A DNA stretch of 64,000 bases from Roseiarcus fermentans (lineage in GTDB: Bacteria > Pseudomonadota > Alphaproteobacteria > Rhizobiales > Beijerinckiaceae). The notes under the pieces are model-generated. The model was not told where the DNA came from. It saw only the letters and a program-made list of their open reading frames with translations, and ran no database searches. Location of the stretch: contig NZ_QNRK01000023.1 of assembly GCF_003315135.1 (NCBI RefSeq), forward strand, positions 1 to 64,000, given 5' to 3'. The translations under genes and the position numbers were made by a program. How positions within the stretch are numbered: position 1 is the stretch's first letter; each line of letters begins with the position of its first letter. This document shows, piece after piece, positions 55,620 through 64,000 of this stretch.

Positions 55620-55977
55620 CGGCCGAGAAAGGGGCCGGTCTTCCTCGTCACGCTGCCGGTTTCGCTCGCCGTGACCGTGCTGTCCTCGACGCGCCGGCGC
55701 CGGGCTGGCTGATTGTCGGCGTCGTGGTTCTGATCGTCGGCGCCAGCCTGTCGCAGGCGTTCCACGGCGCCTTGCACCGCGACGACGTGGGCGTGGCCGT
55801 TCGCGCCCTGCGCGCGCTCGGACTCCTGATGTCGAAATCCGCCCACAACCGACACCACGAGACGTGACCCGGGATTTCGGCGTCGTCAACGGCTGGTCGA
55901 ATCCCCTGGTCAGCCTCCGCGCGGCGTTCCGCCTCCGGATCGGCGCCATCCGAAGCGAAGGCGTGACGCCGGCCTGA
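55620..55977 (+). pseudogene. Broken CarF/Kua-type lipid desaturase gene
   Basis: Three frames carry successive parts of one protein. First a membrane segment (GPVFLVTLPVSLAVTVLSS), then WLIVGVVVLIVGASLSQAFHGALHRDD and LGLLMSKSAHNRHHET, then (after a TGA at 55865) RDFGVVNGWSNPLVSLRAAF to a stop at 55975. The His clusters FHGALHR and HNRHH and the GW-NPL motif are those of the TMEM189/CarF lipid desaturase domain (plasmanylethanolamine desaturase family). At least two frameshifts and a missing N-terminus mean it is inactive, unless sequencing errors are involved. Confidence 0.6.
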
Positions 55978-56291
55978 AGCGGCCGACCGTCCCCGGACGA
56001 ACCGGAGAGACGGCGCGCGCCGACCCCGTGCGCCCGCCGCGATGCGGGATCGCTCGCGAGCGCGCGAACCGGCCGGGCGGCCGGAACGCGCCCGCGCCGG
56101 GTGGGCAAAGCCCGTCATCCGGTTGGTGTTAACCGGGTTTCACGAAATTGCGCGCATGCGACTTCAGGCCCATTGCCACCCTTTCGCCTTGCATGCGCCG
56201 CGGCCCTGCGATAGGCCTTCGGGCACGCAAGGGGGCCGCGTCGATACGACGCAAGAACCCGTTGTGCTTGTCCAAAACCACGAGCCCAGCG
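55978..56291. other. Gene-free stretch upstream of nuoA
   Basis: About 310 bases between the broken desaturase and nuoA with no credible gene. It must contain the nuo promoter. I see a GTTAAC-containing segment (TTGGTGTTAACCGGG near 56125) but no pair of hexamers I would defend. Confidence 0.5.
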
Positions 56292-56657
56292 ATGCCGAGC
56301 ATCATCTCCGACTACCTTCCGCTGGTCGTTTTCGTCATCCTGGCCACGCTGATCTGCGGCTCCCTGATGGTCATGCCGTTCCTGCTCGCCTTCAAGGCGC
56401 CGGATTCGGAAAAGCTGTCGCCGTACGAGTGCGGATTCGACCCCTTCGACGACGCGCGCATGCGCTTCGACGCCCGGTTCTATCTGGTGTCGCTGCTGTT
56501 CATCATCTTCGACCTCGAGGTCGCCTTCCTGTTCCCGTGGGCGATCGTGTTTCATCATCTCGGCGCGTTCGGCTTCTGGTCGATGATCGGGTTCCTCGCC
56601 GTGCTGACGGTCGGCTTCGTCTACGAATGGAACAAAGGAGCGCTGGAATGGGATTGA
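56292..56657 (+). CDS. nuoA: NADH-quinone oxidoreductase subunit A
   Basis: 121 aa, three membrane helices. Signature [38 protein letters not shown] is the NuoA core with the Cys loop near the quinone channel. First gene of the complex I operon; overlaps nuoB by 10 bases. Confidence 0.98.
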   Translation: MPSIISDYLPLVVFVILATLICGSLMVMPFLLAFKAPDSEKLSPYECGFDPFDDARMRFDARFYLVSLLFIIFDLEVAFLFPWAIVFHHLGAFGFWSMIGFLAVLTVGFVYEWNKGALEWD

Positions 56658-57223
56658 GCTCCGGTCCGATCGTCGCCCCCGCTCCGAGGGGAATCCTCGA
56701 TCCCGCCACCGGCAGGCCGATCGGCGCGGATGACCCCGCGTTCGGCGCGATCAGCGACGAACTCGCCGACAAGGGGTTTCTGCTGACCTCGACCGAGGAT
56801 CTGATCCAGTGGGCCCGCACCGGCTCGCTGATGTGGATGACGTTCGGGCTCGCGTGCTGCGCGGTCGAGATGATGCAGCTGTCCATGCCCCGATACGACG
56901 TCGAGCGCTTCGGCTTCGCGCCGCGCGGCAGCCCGCGCCAGTCGGACGTGATGATCGTCGCCGGCACGCTGACCAACAAGATGGCCCCGGCGCTGCGCAA
57001 GGTCTACGACCAGATGCCCGAGCCGCGCTACGTCATCTCGATGGGCTCGTGCGCCAACGGCGGCGGCTATTACCACTATTCCTATTCCGTGGTGCGGGGC
57101 TGCGACCGGATCGTCCCGGTCGACATCTACGTGCCGGGCTGCCCGCCGACCGCCGAGGCGCTGCTGTACGCCGTGCTGCTGCTGCAGAAGAAGATTCGCC
57201 GGACCGGCACGATCGAGCGCTGA
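56648..57223 (+). CDS. nuoB: NADH-quinone oxidoreductase subunit B
   Basis: 191 aa. Ligands of iron-sulfur cluster N2 are visible: Cys pair in [11 protein letters not shown], Cys in [12 protein letters not shown], Cys in [13 protein letters not shown]. Peripheral arm subunit passing electrons to quinone. The ~40-residue N-terminal extension is usual in alphaproteobacteria. Confidence 0.98.
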   Translation: MGLSSGPIVAPAPRGILDPATGRPIGADDPAFGAISDELADKGFLLTSTEDLIQWARTGSLMWMTFGLACCAVEMMQLSMPRYDVERFGFAPRGSPRQSDVMIVAGTLTNKMAPALRKVYDQMPEPRYVISMGSCANGGGYYHYSYSVVRGCDRIVPVDIYVPGCPPTAEALLYAVLLLQKKIRRTGTIER

Positions 57224-57251
57224 TCCGCCTTCAGGAACGAGAGACAGTCGA

Positions 57252-57860
57252 ATGGACGACCTGTTGAAGACGATCGGCGACAAGCTCGCCGCCGCCCTTC
57301 CGGGCGCGATTCTCGAACAGACCTGGGCGTTCGGGGAACTCACGCTGACGGTCGAGGCTGCGCGCAACACCGACGTGCTGAAGGCGCTGCGCGACGACCC
57401 GGCCGGCCAGTTCGTGTCGATCATCGACGTGTCGGGCGTCGACTATCCGGAGCGGGAGAAGCGCTTCGACGTCGTATATCATCTCCTGTCGCCGCGACTG
57501 AACCGGCGCATCAGCGTCAAGACCCACACCGACGAGGAGACGCCGCTCGCCAGCGCCACCGCGGTCTATCCGGGGGCCGACTGGTACGAGCGCGAGATCT
57601 ACGACCTGTTCGGCGTGCTGTTCGTCGGCCATCCCGACCTGCGCCGCATTCTCACCGACTACGGCTTCGAGGGCCACCCGCTGCGCAAGGACTTCCCGAT
57701 GACCGGCTTCGTCGAGGTGCGCTACGACGACCAGGAGAAGCGGGTGCGTTACGAGCAGGTTCGCCTGAACCAGGAATTCCGTGAGTTCGACTTCCTCAGC
57801 CCCTGGGAAGGGCCGCCGCTGCCGGGCGACGAGAAAGCGAGCGGGGGGAGCAGGCAGTAG
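57252..57860 (+). CDS. nuoC: NADH-quinone oxidoreductase subunit C
   Basis: 202 aa. The 30-kDa signature [38 protein letters not shown] is intact, and it ends with …[13 protein letters not shown] as usual plus KASGGSRQ. The last residues and the TAG stop lie inside the first GCAGTAG unit of the inserted repeat array, so the insertion supplied a new C-terminus. Confidence 0.97.
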   Translation: MDDLLKTIGDKLAAALPGAILEQTWAFGELTLTVEAARNTDVLKALRDDPAGQFVSIIDVSGVDYPEREKRFDVVYHLLSPRLNRRISVKTHTDEETPLASATAVYPGADWYEREIYDLFGVLFVGHPDLRRILTDYGFEGHPLRKDFPMTGFVEVRYDDQEKRVRYEQVRLNQEFREFDFLSPWEGPPLPGDEKASGGSRQ

Positions 57861-57881
57861 GCAGTCGGCAGTCGGCGGTCG
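57854..57881 (+). repeat. Heptamer array (GCAGTCG)n, left side of S23 cassette
   Basis: Four 7-base units in tandem: GCAGTAG, GCAGTCG, GCAGTCG, GCGGTCG. The nuoC stop codon is within the first. The same heptamer appears four times, inverted, after the cassette gene. Confidence 0.9.
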
Positions 57882-57892
57882 GGAAGTTCGCG

Positions 57893-58267
57893 GTGGACGG
57901 GATCAGGTCGTACCGGGATCTCAGAGTGTGGCAGGAAGCTATGATCTTGGCGGAAGACAGCTACCGGTTCTCGGCGACATTGCCCCGCGAAGAGCTGTTC
58001 GGCCTGATGTCGCAAATCCGACGGGCGGCCGTGTCGGTTCCAGCCAACATCGCCGAGGGTTATGGCCGCGACAGCAAAGGGTCCTACGTCAGTTTCCTGA
58101 AGACGGCGCAAGGCTCTCTCAAGGAACTCGAGACCCATCTGATCTTGGCGCAGCGACTGAAACTGGGCAGTTTCGCAGCGGCCGAGGGCCTGCTTGCGCG
58201 GTGCGAATCGATAGGGCGGATGATGCGGGGACTGATTCGAAGCCTACAAGGCGCGCCGGAGGCATGA
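57893..58267 (+). CDS. Four-helix-bundle protein (S23 / 23S rRNA intervening-sequence protein family) inserted in nuo
   Basis: 124 aa from GTG 57893. Family landmarks: SYRDLRVWQEAMILAEDSYR, FGLMSQIRRAAVSVPANIAEGYGR, SYVSFLKTAQGSLKELETHLILA. The family folds as a pentameric four-helix bundle, is related to the Avd accessory protein of diversity-generating retroelements, and was first noted inside rRNA intervening sequences. Its function is unknown. It sits between nuoC and nuoD, where complex I operons have no gene, and is bounded by inverted heptamer arrays. Confidence 0.92.
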   Translation: MDGIRSYRDLRVWQEAMILAEDSYRFSATLPREELFGLMSQIRRAAVSVPANIAEGYGRDSKGSYVSFLKTAQGSLKELETHLILAQRLKLGSFAAAEGLLARCESIGRMMRGLIRSLQGAPEA

Positions 58268-58297
58268 AATGACACGACCCATACAGGCCATTCGCGC

Positions 58298-58325
58298 CGA
58301 CTGCCGACTGCCGACTGCCGACTGC
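58298..58325 (-). repeat. Heptamer array (CGACTGC)4, right side of S23 cassette
   Basis: Four perfect tandem units of CGACTGC, the reverse complement of the left-side GCAGTCG. With the left array it bounds a 472-base cassette (57854-58325). nuoD keeps its own GGAG ribosome site at 58337-58340. Confidence 0.92.
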
Positions 58326-58348
58326 CTTCGCGCGGCGGAGCCGCGCTC

Positions 58349-59539
58349 ATGACCGACCAGAACCTCCGCAATTTTTCCATCAACTTCGGCCCGCAGCATC
58401 CGGCGGCGCACGGGGTTCTGCGACTCGTGCTCGAGCTCGACGGCGAGGTGGTCGAGCGCGTCGACCCGCACATCGGCCTCCTGCACCGCGGCACCGAGAA
58501 GCTGATGGAGGCGCGCACCTACCTGCAGAACGTGCCCTACCTCGACCGGCTCGACTATGTCGCGCCGATGAACCAGGAGCACGCCTATGCGCTCGCGGTC
58601 GAGCGCCTGCTCGGCATCGCGGTTCCGCGTCGCGCCCAGCTGATCCGTGTCCTCTATTCCGAGATCGGCCGCCTCCTCTCGCATCTCCTCAACGTCACCA
58701 CCCAGGCGATGGACGTCGGCGCGCTGACGCCGCCGCTGTGGGGGTTCGAGGAGCGCGAGAAGCTGATGGTGTTCTACGAGCGGGCGTCGGGCGCGCGCAT
58801 GCACGCGGCTTATTTCCGCCCCGGCGGCGTCCACCAGGACCTGCCGCCGAAGCTGATCGACGACATCCACGCCTTCTGCGATCCGTTCGAGAAGGTGCTC
58901 GACGATCTCGAGACGCTGCTCACCGGCAACCGCATCTTCAAGCAGCGCAATGTCGACATCGGCGTGGTCAAGCTCGAGGACGCATGGGCCTGGGGGTTCT
59001 CGGGCGTCATGGTGCGCGGCTCCGGCGCGGCCTGGGACCTGCGCAAGTCGCAGCCCTACGAGTGCTACGAGGAGATGGAATTCGACATCCCCGTCGGCAA
59101 GAACGGCGACTGCTACGACCGCTATCTGATCCGCATGGCCGAGATGCGCCAGTCGGCGCACATCATGAAGCAGTGTTGCGAGAAATTGCAGCTGGCGAGC
59201 GGCGCTGGGCCGGTCGCCAGCGACGACGGCAAGGTCGTGCCGCCGAAGCGCGCCGACATGAAGACGTCGATGGAGGCGCTGATCCATCACTTCAAGCTCT
59301 ACACCGAAGGCTATCGGGCGCCGGCCGGCGAGGTCTACGCGGCGGTCGAGGCGCCGAAGGGCGAGTTCGGCGTCTACATCGTGTCGGACGGCTCCAACAA
59401 GCCCTATCGCGTCAAGCTTCGGGCGCCGGGATTCGCCCACCTGCAGGCGATGGACTTCCTGTGCCGCAAGCACATGCTCTCTGACGTCAGCGCCATCCTC
59501 GGCTCGATCGACATCGTGTTCGGGGAGGTCGATCGGTGA
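58349..59539 (+). CDS. nuoD: NADH-quinone oxidoreductase subunit D
   Basis: 396 aa. 49-kDa subunit forming the quinone site with Nuo[37 protein letters not shown], and a late [22 protein letters not shown] and [13 protein letters not shown]. Begins 23 bases after the cassette. The stop overlaps the next small gene by GTGA. Confidence 0.98.
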   Translation: MTDQNLRNFSINFGPQHPAAHGVLRLVLELDGEVVERVDPHIGLLHRGTEKLMEARTYLQNVPYLDRLDYVAPMNQEHAYALAVERLLGIAVPRRAQLIRVLYSEIGRLLSHLLNVTTQAMDVGALTPPLWGFEEREKLMVFYERASGARMHAAYFRPGGVHQDLPPKLIDDIHAFCDPFEKVLDDLETLLTGNRIFKQRNVDIGVVKLEDAWAWGFSGVMVRGSGAAWDLRKSQPYECYEEMEFDIPVGKNGDCYDRYLIRMAEMRQSAHIMKQCCEKLQLASGAGPVASDDGKVVPPKRADMKTSMEALIHHFKLYTEGYRAPAGEVYAAVEAPKGEFGVYIVSDGSNKPYRVKLRAPGFAHLQAMDFLCRKHMLSDVSAILGSIDIVFGEVDR

Positions 59540-59736
59540 CCGTCCTCGAGTCGCTCAAAAGCCGCGCCGGTTTCATCGCCTCCGGGGCGGCGTCGTTCGC
59601 CGTCATCGTCGGCGGCGTGCGCTTCGCCTCCGGGGAGCCGCTGGTCCAGCCGCAGACCGATCTCGGGATCGTCATCGGGGTTGCGATGGTGGCCCTCTAT
59701 CTTGTCCTTTCCGACACGCGCGGGGGCGTCCGATGA
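59536..59736 (+). CDS. Small membrane protein between nuoD and nuoE
   Basis: 66 aa from GTG 59536, overlapping the nuoD stop (GTGA). Two hydrophobic segments: [20 protein letters not shown] and [18 protein letters not shown] do not recognise a family. Coupling to nuoD argues that it is translated; it might be an accessory of the membrane arm or an unrelated insertion. Confidence 0.65.
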   Translation: MTVLESLKSRAGFIASGAASFAVIVGGVRFASGEPLVQPQTDLGIVIGVAMVALYLVLSDTRGGVR

Positions 59737-59777
59737 CGACCCGCCTCGCTCGTTCCGCCCCCGGGATTGCATAGCCC

Positions 59778-60428
59778 ATGTCCGTTCGCCGACTTGCCGA
59801 GAAGCAGCCTGACAGCTTCGAGTTCACGCCCGAGAACAAGGCGTGGGCGCAGACCGAGATCGCCAAATATCCGCCTGGCCGTCAGGCTTCGGCGGTGATC
59901 GCGCTTCTGTGGCGCGCCCAGAAGCAGAACGCCTACTGGCTGACGAAGCCGGCGATCGAAAAGGTCGCCGAGATGCTCGACATGCCGAAGATCCGCGTGC
60001 TCGAGGTCGCCACCTTCTACACCATGTTCAACCTCGAGCCGGTGGGACGCTACTATGTCCAGCTGTGCGGCACGACGCCCTGCATGCTGCGCGGCGCCGA
60101 GGAGATCAAGGGCGTGCTGCGCAGCCGCGTGGGCGAGCCCGACCACGTCACCGCCGACGGCCTGTTCTCCTGGAGCGAGGTCGAGTGCCTCGGCGCCTGC
60201 TGCAACGCGCCGATGGTGCAGATCAACGACGACTATTACGAGGATCTGACGGCGGAGAGTTTTGCGAAGCTCCTCGACGACCTGGCCGCGGGGCGCCCGG
60301 TGAAGAAGGGATCGCAGATCGGCCGCGTCTCGTCCGAGCCGGTCGGGGCCTTGACCGCGCTGACCAGCCTCTACGGGGCGGACGGCCGCAGCGGGCCGGC
60401 GAGCGTCGACCAGAAGACGGGGGCCTGA
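59778..60428 (+). CDS. nuoE: NADH-quinone oxidoreductase subunit E
   Basis: 216 aa. Thioredoxin-like [2Fe-2S] subunit of the NADH dehydrogenase module: Cys ligands in [10 protein letters not shown] and [15 protein letters not shown]. The C-terminal ~50 residues beyond the domain are Gly/Ser-rich. Followed after five bases by nuoF. Confidence 0.97.
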   Translation: MSVRRLAEKQPDSFEFTPENKAWAQTEIAKYPPGRQASAVIALLWRAQKQNAYWLTKPAIEKVAEMLDMPKIRVLEVATFYTMFNLEPVGRYYVQLCGTTPCMLRGAEEIKGVLRSRVGEPDHVTADGLFSWSEVECLGACCNAPMVQINDDYYEDLTAESFAKLLDDLAAGRPVKKGSQIGRVSSEPVGALTALTSLYGADGRSGPASVDQKTGA

Positions 60429-60433
60429 AGACG

Positions 60434-61741
60434 ATGCTGGAAGACAAGGACCGCATCTTCACCAACCTCTACGGCTTCGGCGACCGCAGCCTGAAGGGCG
60501 CCCGGGCGAGGGGAAACTGGGACGGGACCAAGGCGCTGATCGACAAGGGCCGCGACTGGATCATCGCCGAGATGAAGGCGTCGGGCCTGCGCGGCCGCGG
60601 CGGGGCGGGCTTTCCGACCGGCCTCAAGTGGTCGTTCATGCCCAAGACCGTCGACCCGAAGCGGCCGCACTATCTGGTCATCAACGCCGACGAATCCGAG
60701 CCGGGCACCTGCAAGGACCGCGAGATCCTGCGCAACGACCCGCACGTGCTGATCGAGGGCGCGTTGATCGCCTCGTTCGCCATGGGGGCCGAGGCCGCCT
60801 ACATCTACTTCCGCGGCGAATACATCGAGGAGCGTCTGCGCTTCCAGGCGGCGGTCGACGAGGCGTACGAAGCCAGGCTGATCGGCAAGGACAACATCCA
60901 CGGCTGGCCGTTCGACCTCTACGTCCATCACGGCGCGGGCGCCTACATCTGCGGCGAGGAGACCGCGATGCTCGAATCGCTCGAGGGCAAGAAGGGCCAG
61001 CCGCGCATGAAGCCGCCGTTTCCGGCCGGCATGGGCCTCTACGGCAGCCCGACGACGGTCAACAACGTCGAGTCGATCGCCGTCGCGCCGACCATTCTCA
61101 AGCGCGGCGCCGCCTGGTTCACGAGCTTCGGCGCCCCCAACAACGCCGGCACGAAGCTGTTCTGCATCTCGGGGCACGTCGAGCGCCCGTGCAACGTCGA
61201 GGAGGCGATGTCGATCCCGTTCCGGGAGCTGATCGACAGGCATTGCGGCGGCGTACGCGGCGGCTGGGACAATCTGCTCGCCGTCATCCCCGGCGGCTCG
61301 TCGGTGCGCTGCGTGCCGGCGGCGCAGATCATCGACTGCCCGATGGACTTCGACTCGCTCGGCAAGCTGCGCTCGGGGCTCGGCACCGCGGCGGTGATCG
61401 TGATGGACAAGTCGACCGACATCGTCCGCGCCATCGCCCGCCTCAGCTACTTCTACAAGCACGAGAGCTGCGGCCAGTGCACGCCCTGCCGCGAGGGCAC
61501 CGGCTGGATGTGGCGGGTGGTCAGCCGGATGGCGGAGGGCCGCGCCGAGAAGCGCGAGATCGACATGCTGCTCGACGTCACCAAACAGGTCGAGGGCCAC
61601 ACGATCTGCGCCCTCGGCGACGCGGCGGCCTGGCCGATCCAGGGCCTGATCGCGCATTTCCGCCCCGAGATCGAGCGGCGCATTGACCTCTATTCCGCCC
61701 GGCCGCACGGGCCGAGCCCCGTGCGCGCGGCGGCGGAGTAG
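60434..61741 (+). CDS. nuoF: NADH-quinone oxidoreductase subunit F
   Basis: 435 aa. NADH/FMN-binding subunit: [48 protein letters not shown], and the [4Fe-4S] N3 site [12 protein letters not shown] plus a Cys in [13 protein letters not shown]. Complete. Confidence 0.98.
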   Translation: MLEDKDRIFTNLYGFGDRSLKGARARGNWDGTKALIDKGRDWIIAEMKASGLRGRGGAGFPTGLKWSFMPKTVDPKRPHYLVINADESEPGTCKDREILRNDPHVLIEGALIASFAMGAEAAYIYFRGEYIEERLRFQAAVDEAYEARLIGKDNIHGWPFDLYVHHGAGAYICGEETAMLESLEGKKGQPRMKPPFPAGMGLYGSPTTVNNVESIAVAPTILKRGAAWFTSFGAPNNAGTKLFCISGHVERPCNVEEAMSIPFRELIDRHCGGVRGGWDNLLAVIPGGSSVRCVPAAQIIDCPMDFDSLGKLRSGLGTAAVIVMDKSTDIVRAIARLSYFYKHESCGQCTPCREGTGWMWRVVSRMAEGRAEKREIDMLLDVTKQVEGHTICALGDAAAWPIQGLIAHFRPEIERRIDLYSARPHGPSPVRAAAE

Positions 61742-61744
61742 GCC

Positions 61745-62029
61745 ATGGCCGAGGAGCCGGACAACCTGGTTCTGCAACTGCTGCGCGCGATGCGAGCGGA
61801 GAATTCCGCGCGCTTCGACGCGATCGAGGCGATCGTGAGGGAGGTCAGGCTGACGGTCGTCAGTCACGACCTGCGTTTCGACGCGCTGGATGAGCGGGTC
61901 GAATTGATCCGCGAGGGCGCCGTGACGGCGATCGGATACGCCGCCCACGCCAACCGCGGGCATGTCGATCTTCGCAAGCAGATCGCCGACTTGACCCGCC
62001 GGGTCGAAAGGCTGGAGGCCGGACGATGA
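61745..62029 (+). CDS. Small coiled-coil hypothetical protein in the nuo operon
   Basis: 94 aa, starting 3 bases after nuoF. Heptad-like helices throughout: LLRAMRAENSARFDAIEAIVREV, LRFDALDERVELIREG, and LRKQIADLTRRVERLEAG. No transmembrane part. Resembles small phage-tail-fibre-like or MCP-like coiled-coil proteins often found as accessory genes. Not a known complex I subunit. The stop overlaps the next start (ATGA). Confidence 0.65.
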   Translation: MAEEPDNLVLQLLRAMRAENSARFDAIEAIVREVRLTVVSHDLRFDALDERVELIREGAVTAIGYAAHANRGHVDLRKQIADLTRRVERLEAGR

Positions 62030-62487
62030 CCCGCGCCGTGGCGAAAGCCGCCCTCGCGGCGGCCGCGCTCCTGCTCGCTGCGGCGCCGCTCGCCGCTCAC
62101 GGCGACCACGCGGCCGGAGTGCCGGGCGATCCGAACAAGCCCGCGCGCACGGTGGAGATCGTCATGTCCGAGGCGGCGGACGGAATGCATTACACACCCG
62201 ACCGGGTCGAGGCGCATCCCGGCGAGCAGATCCGCTTCGCGATCCGCAACGCCGGTTCGGTCAGCCACGAATTCTTCCTCGGGACGGCGGAGGCCGACAA
62301 GGCCCACGCCGCGATGATGGCCGCGATGCCCGAGATGAAGCACCACGACGCCAACGCGGTCACGGTCGCGCCGGGGCAGTCGGCGACGTTGCTGTGGCGC
62401 TTCACCCACGCCGGCGACTTCGAGTTCGCGTGCCTCGTCCCGGGCCACTACGAGGCCGGCATGCACGGCGCGGTGGCGGTCAAATGA
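62026..62487 (+). CDS. Exported cupredoxin (type 1 copper protein)
   Basis: 153 aa. Signal peptide about 1-24 (AALAAAALLLAAAPLAAHG). Copper ligands are complete: His in GSVSHEFFLG, then Cys, His and Met in FEFACLVPGHYEAGMHG. A His/Met-rich middle (MMAAMPEMKHHDANAV) may bind additional copper. Typical of periplasmic cupredoxins linked to copper tolerance or electron transfer. It is embedded in the nuo operon between nuoF and nuoG, an unusual place. Confidence 0.88.
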   Translation: MTRAVAKAALAAAALLLAAAPLAAHGDHAAGVPGDPNKPARTVEIVMSEAADGMHYTPDRVEAHPGEQIRFAIRNAGSVSHEFFLGTAEADKAHAAMMAAMPEMKHHDANAVTVAPGQSATLLWRFTHAGDFEFACLVPGHYEAGMHGAVAVK

Positions 62488-62536
62488 AAGCGACGTCTCC
62501 GGCTCGGTTGGTCGAGCGCAGCGCGGGGTCCTGCCG

Positions 62537-62848
62537 ATGAAGATCGAGTGCGAGAAGCAACGGCTGGATGTCCATTCCGCCGACCTCTCGGGGTCGCGCT
62601 TCGACGACGTCAATCTGTCTGGCTCGGACTTTCACGACATCAACATGTCGGGCTGCTCGTTTGACGACCTGAACATGTCCGGATGGCGGGTTCGAAACGC
62701 GAATTTGGCCGGTTTGAAGGTCGAGGGGGCCAACCTCGCCGGCGCGTCGATCGCCGACGCCCGGCTGGACGGCATGACCATCGACGGTATTGCCGTCACA
62801 GATTTGCTCGCCTATTGGCAGGCCGGTCACGGGGCGAAGGGCGCATGA
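62537..62848 (+). CDS. Pentapeptide-repeat protein in the nuo operon
   Basis: 103 aa. Repeats with the A(D/N)LxX pattern: [53 protein letters not shown]. They form a short right-handed quadrilateral beta helix of about eight coils plus a C-terminal helix. Its stop overlaps the nuoG start (ATGA). Role unknown; related folds mimic DNA or act as scaffolds. Confidence 0.85.
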   Translation: MKIECEKQRLDVHSADLSGSRFDDVNLSGSDFHDINMSGCSFDDLNMSGWRVRNANLAGLKVEGANLAGASIADARLDGMTIDGIAVTDLLAYWQAGHGAKGA

Positions 62849-64000
62849 GCAAGATCAACATCGACGGCAAGGACATCGACGTTCCGGCCGAATACACCCT
62901 GCTTCAGGCCTGCGAGGCCGCCGGCGCCGAAGTGCCGCGGTTCTGCTTCCACGAGCGGCTGTCGATCGCCGGAAATTGCCGCATGTGCCTCGTCGAGGTG
63001 AAGGGCGGCCCGCCCAAGCCGACCGCGTCCTGCGCCATGGCGGTGAGGGACCTGCGTCCGGGACCCAACGGCGAGCCGCCGGTGGTGCTGACCAATTCGC
63101 CGATGGCGCGCAAGGCCCGCCAGGGCGTGATGGAGTTCCTGCTGATCAATCATCCGCTCGACTGCCCGATCTGCGATCAGGGCGGCGAGTGCGACCTGCA
63201 GGACCAGGCGATGGCCTACGGCGCCGATTCGTCGCGCTTCGCCGAGAACAAGCGCGCCGTCGAGGACAAGTACCTCGGCGCCCTCGTCCGCACCTCGATG
63301 AACCGCTGCATCCAGTGCACCCGCTGCGTGCGCTTCGCCACCGAAGTGGCGGGCGTTCCGGAGCTGGGCGCGATCGGGCGCGGCGAGGACATGGAGATCA
63401 CCTCCTATCTCGAGCGCGCGCTGAGTTCGGAGCTGCAGGGCAATGTCGTCGACCTGTGCCCGGTCGGCGCGCTGACGGCGAAGCCGATCGCCTTCCACGC
63501 CCGCCCGTGGGAATACGTCAAGACCGAGACGGTCGACGTGATGGACGGGCTCGGCGCGGCGATCCGCATCGACTCGCGCGGCCGCGAGGTCGTGCGCATC
63601 CTCCCGCGCGTCAACGACGCGATCAACGAGGAGTGGATCTCGGACAAGACCCGGCACGTCGCCGACGGCCTCAAGACGCAGCGCCTCGACCGCCCTTACG
63701 TCCGGGTCGACGGCAAGCTCAAGGCGGCGAGCTGGAATGAGGCGTTTGCGGCGATCGCCGCAAAGGCGAAGGCCGCCGCGCCGGAGAAAATCGGCGCGAT
63801 CGTCGGCGACCTCGCCGCCGTCGAGGAGATGTTCGCCCTGCAGGGCCTGATCGCCCGGCTCGGATCGCCCAACATCGACTGCCGCCAGGACGGCTCGAAG
63901 CTGCATCCGAAGTTCGGCCGCGCCTCCTACCTGTTCAATTCCACCGTCGCCGGCATCGACGACGCCGACGCGATCCTGGTGATCGGCTCCAACCCGCGGC
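62845..64000 (+). CDS. nuoG: NADH-quinone oxidoreductase subunit G (partial, runs off the window)
   Basis: The first 385 codons are present. N-terminal [2Fe-2S] domain ([21 protein letters not shown]), His/Cys cluster [18 protein letters not shown], ferredoxin-like clusters [12 protein letters not shown] and [10 protein letters not shown], then the molybdopterin-oxidoreductase-like domain begins ([18 protein letters not shown]). The gene continues beyond base 64000, where nuoH would be expected to follow. Confidence 0.97.
   Translation, partial: MSKINIDGKDIDVPAEYTLLQACEAAGAEVPRFCFHERLSIAGNCRMCLVEVKGGPPKPTASCAMAVRDLRPGPNGEPPVVLTNSPMARKARQGVMEFLLINHPLDCPICDQGGECDLQDQAMAYGADSSRFAENKRAVEDKYLGALVRTSMNRCIQCTRCVRFATEVAGVPELGAIGRGEDMEITSYLERALSSELQGNVVDLCPVGALTAKPIAFHARPWEYVKTETVDVMDGLGAAIRIDSRGREVVRILPRVNDAINEEWISDKTRHVADGLKTQRLDRPYVRVDGKLKAASWNEAFAAIAAKAKAAAPEKIGAIVGDLAAVEEMFALQGLIARLGSPNIDCRQDGSKLHPKFGRASYLFNSTVAGIDDADAILVIGSNPR

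Noticed and set aside
57854-58325. Heptamer arrays as a CRISPR array
   Set aside because: Units are 7 bases, directly abutting without spacers, and no cas gene is present; no CRISPR is seen anywhere in the window.

Overview
The window reads as chromosomal DNA of a high-GC alphaproteobacterium, most likely of the Hyphomicrobiales (rhizobial / Methylocystaceae-Beijerinckiaceae side). Reasons: the block tRNA-Leu, tig, clpP, clpX, lon, hup, tRNA-Val, tRNA-Asp, nuoA-G has the usual order for that group, dapA-smpB sits beside a soluble lytic transglycosylase, and the interspersed palindromic repeats are of the rhizobial kind. The assignment is an inference; no rRNA is present.

Layout. 1-4.1 kb is accessory: the end of an ISAs1-type insertion sequence, a secreted Ntn-hydrolase, and two tandem cassettes each made of the last ~65 codons of a polymorphic toxin plus an Imm52-type immunity gene. 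4.3-12.5 kb (minus strand) is a compact five-gene operon: SAM-cyclase-AAA-TPR signalling protein, a divergent encapsulin shell protein, a DUF3237 protein, an FAD oxidoreductase with a long Ala/Pro-rich tail, and a polyprenyl diphosphate synthase. I consider this the most interesting system in the window: a candidate isoprenoid-linked nanocompartment. 12.7-17.6 kb is housekeeping (smpB, dapA, lytic transglycosylase, hemB), followed by a DUF1778/GNAT toxin-antitoxin pair and a catalase-like/cytochrome b561 pair.

20.6-30.7 kb (plus strand) is one long, tightly overlapped operon: a MalE-type ABC importer with two permeases, a tiny membrane protein and two ATPases, followed by dhaL, dhaM, a private HPr, a private enzyme I, a small DNA-binding protein and dhaK. 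It should import a small polyol or triose and phosphorylate dihydroxyacetone with PEP through its own phosphorelay. 30.8-38.4 kb is mixed: a low-GC orphan gene, a mercuric-reductase-like flavoprotein, DUF4126, a histidine phosphatase, a cysteine hydrolase, a MarR/AhpD-like divergent pair with a clear operator, and a LacI regulator. The LacI gene is divergent from a sugar catabolism/uptake operon (Gfo/Idh dehydrogenase, TIM-barrel isomerase, RbsB/RbsA/RbsC-type transporter) with a perfect LacI operator between them.

43.6-44.9 kb is a small accessory patch with a broken REP-associated transposase between inverted repeats and a low-GC orphan gene. 45.0-46.4 kb encodes a TAT-exported multicopper-oxidase-fold protein that has lost almost all copper ligands. 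46.6-53.8 kb is the proteostasis cluster (tig, clpP, clpX, lon with a textbook sigma-32 promoter, hup). 54-56 kb carries tRNAs, a secreted ClpP-like protein, a BrnT/BrnA toxin-antitoxin pair and a broken CarF-type lipid desaturase. 56.3-64 kb is the complex I operon nuoABCDEFG, interrupted by five foreign or accessory genes. One of these is a four-helix-bundle (S23) cassette bounded by perfectly inverted heptamer arrays.
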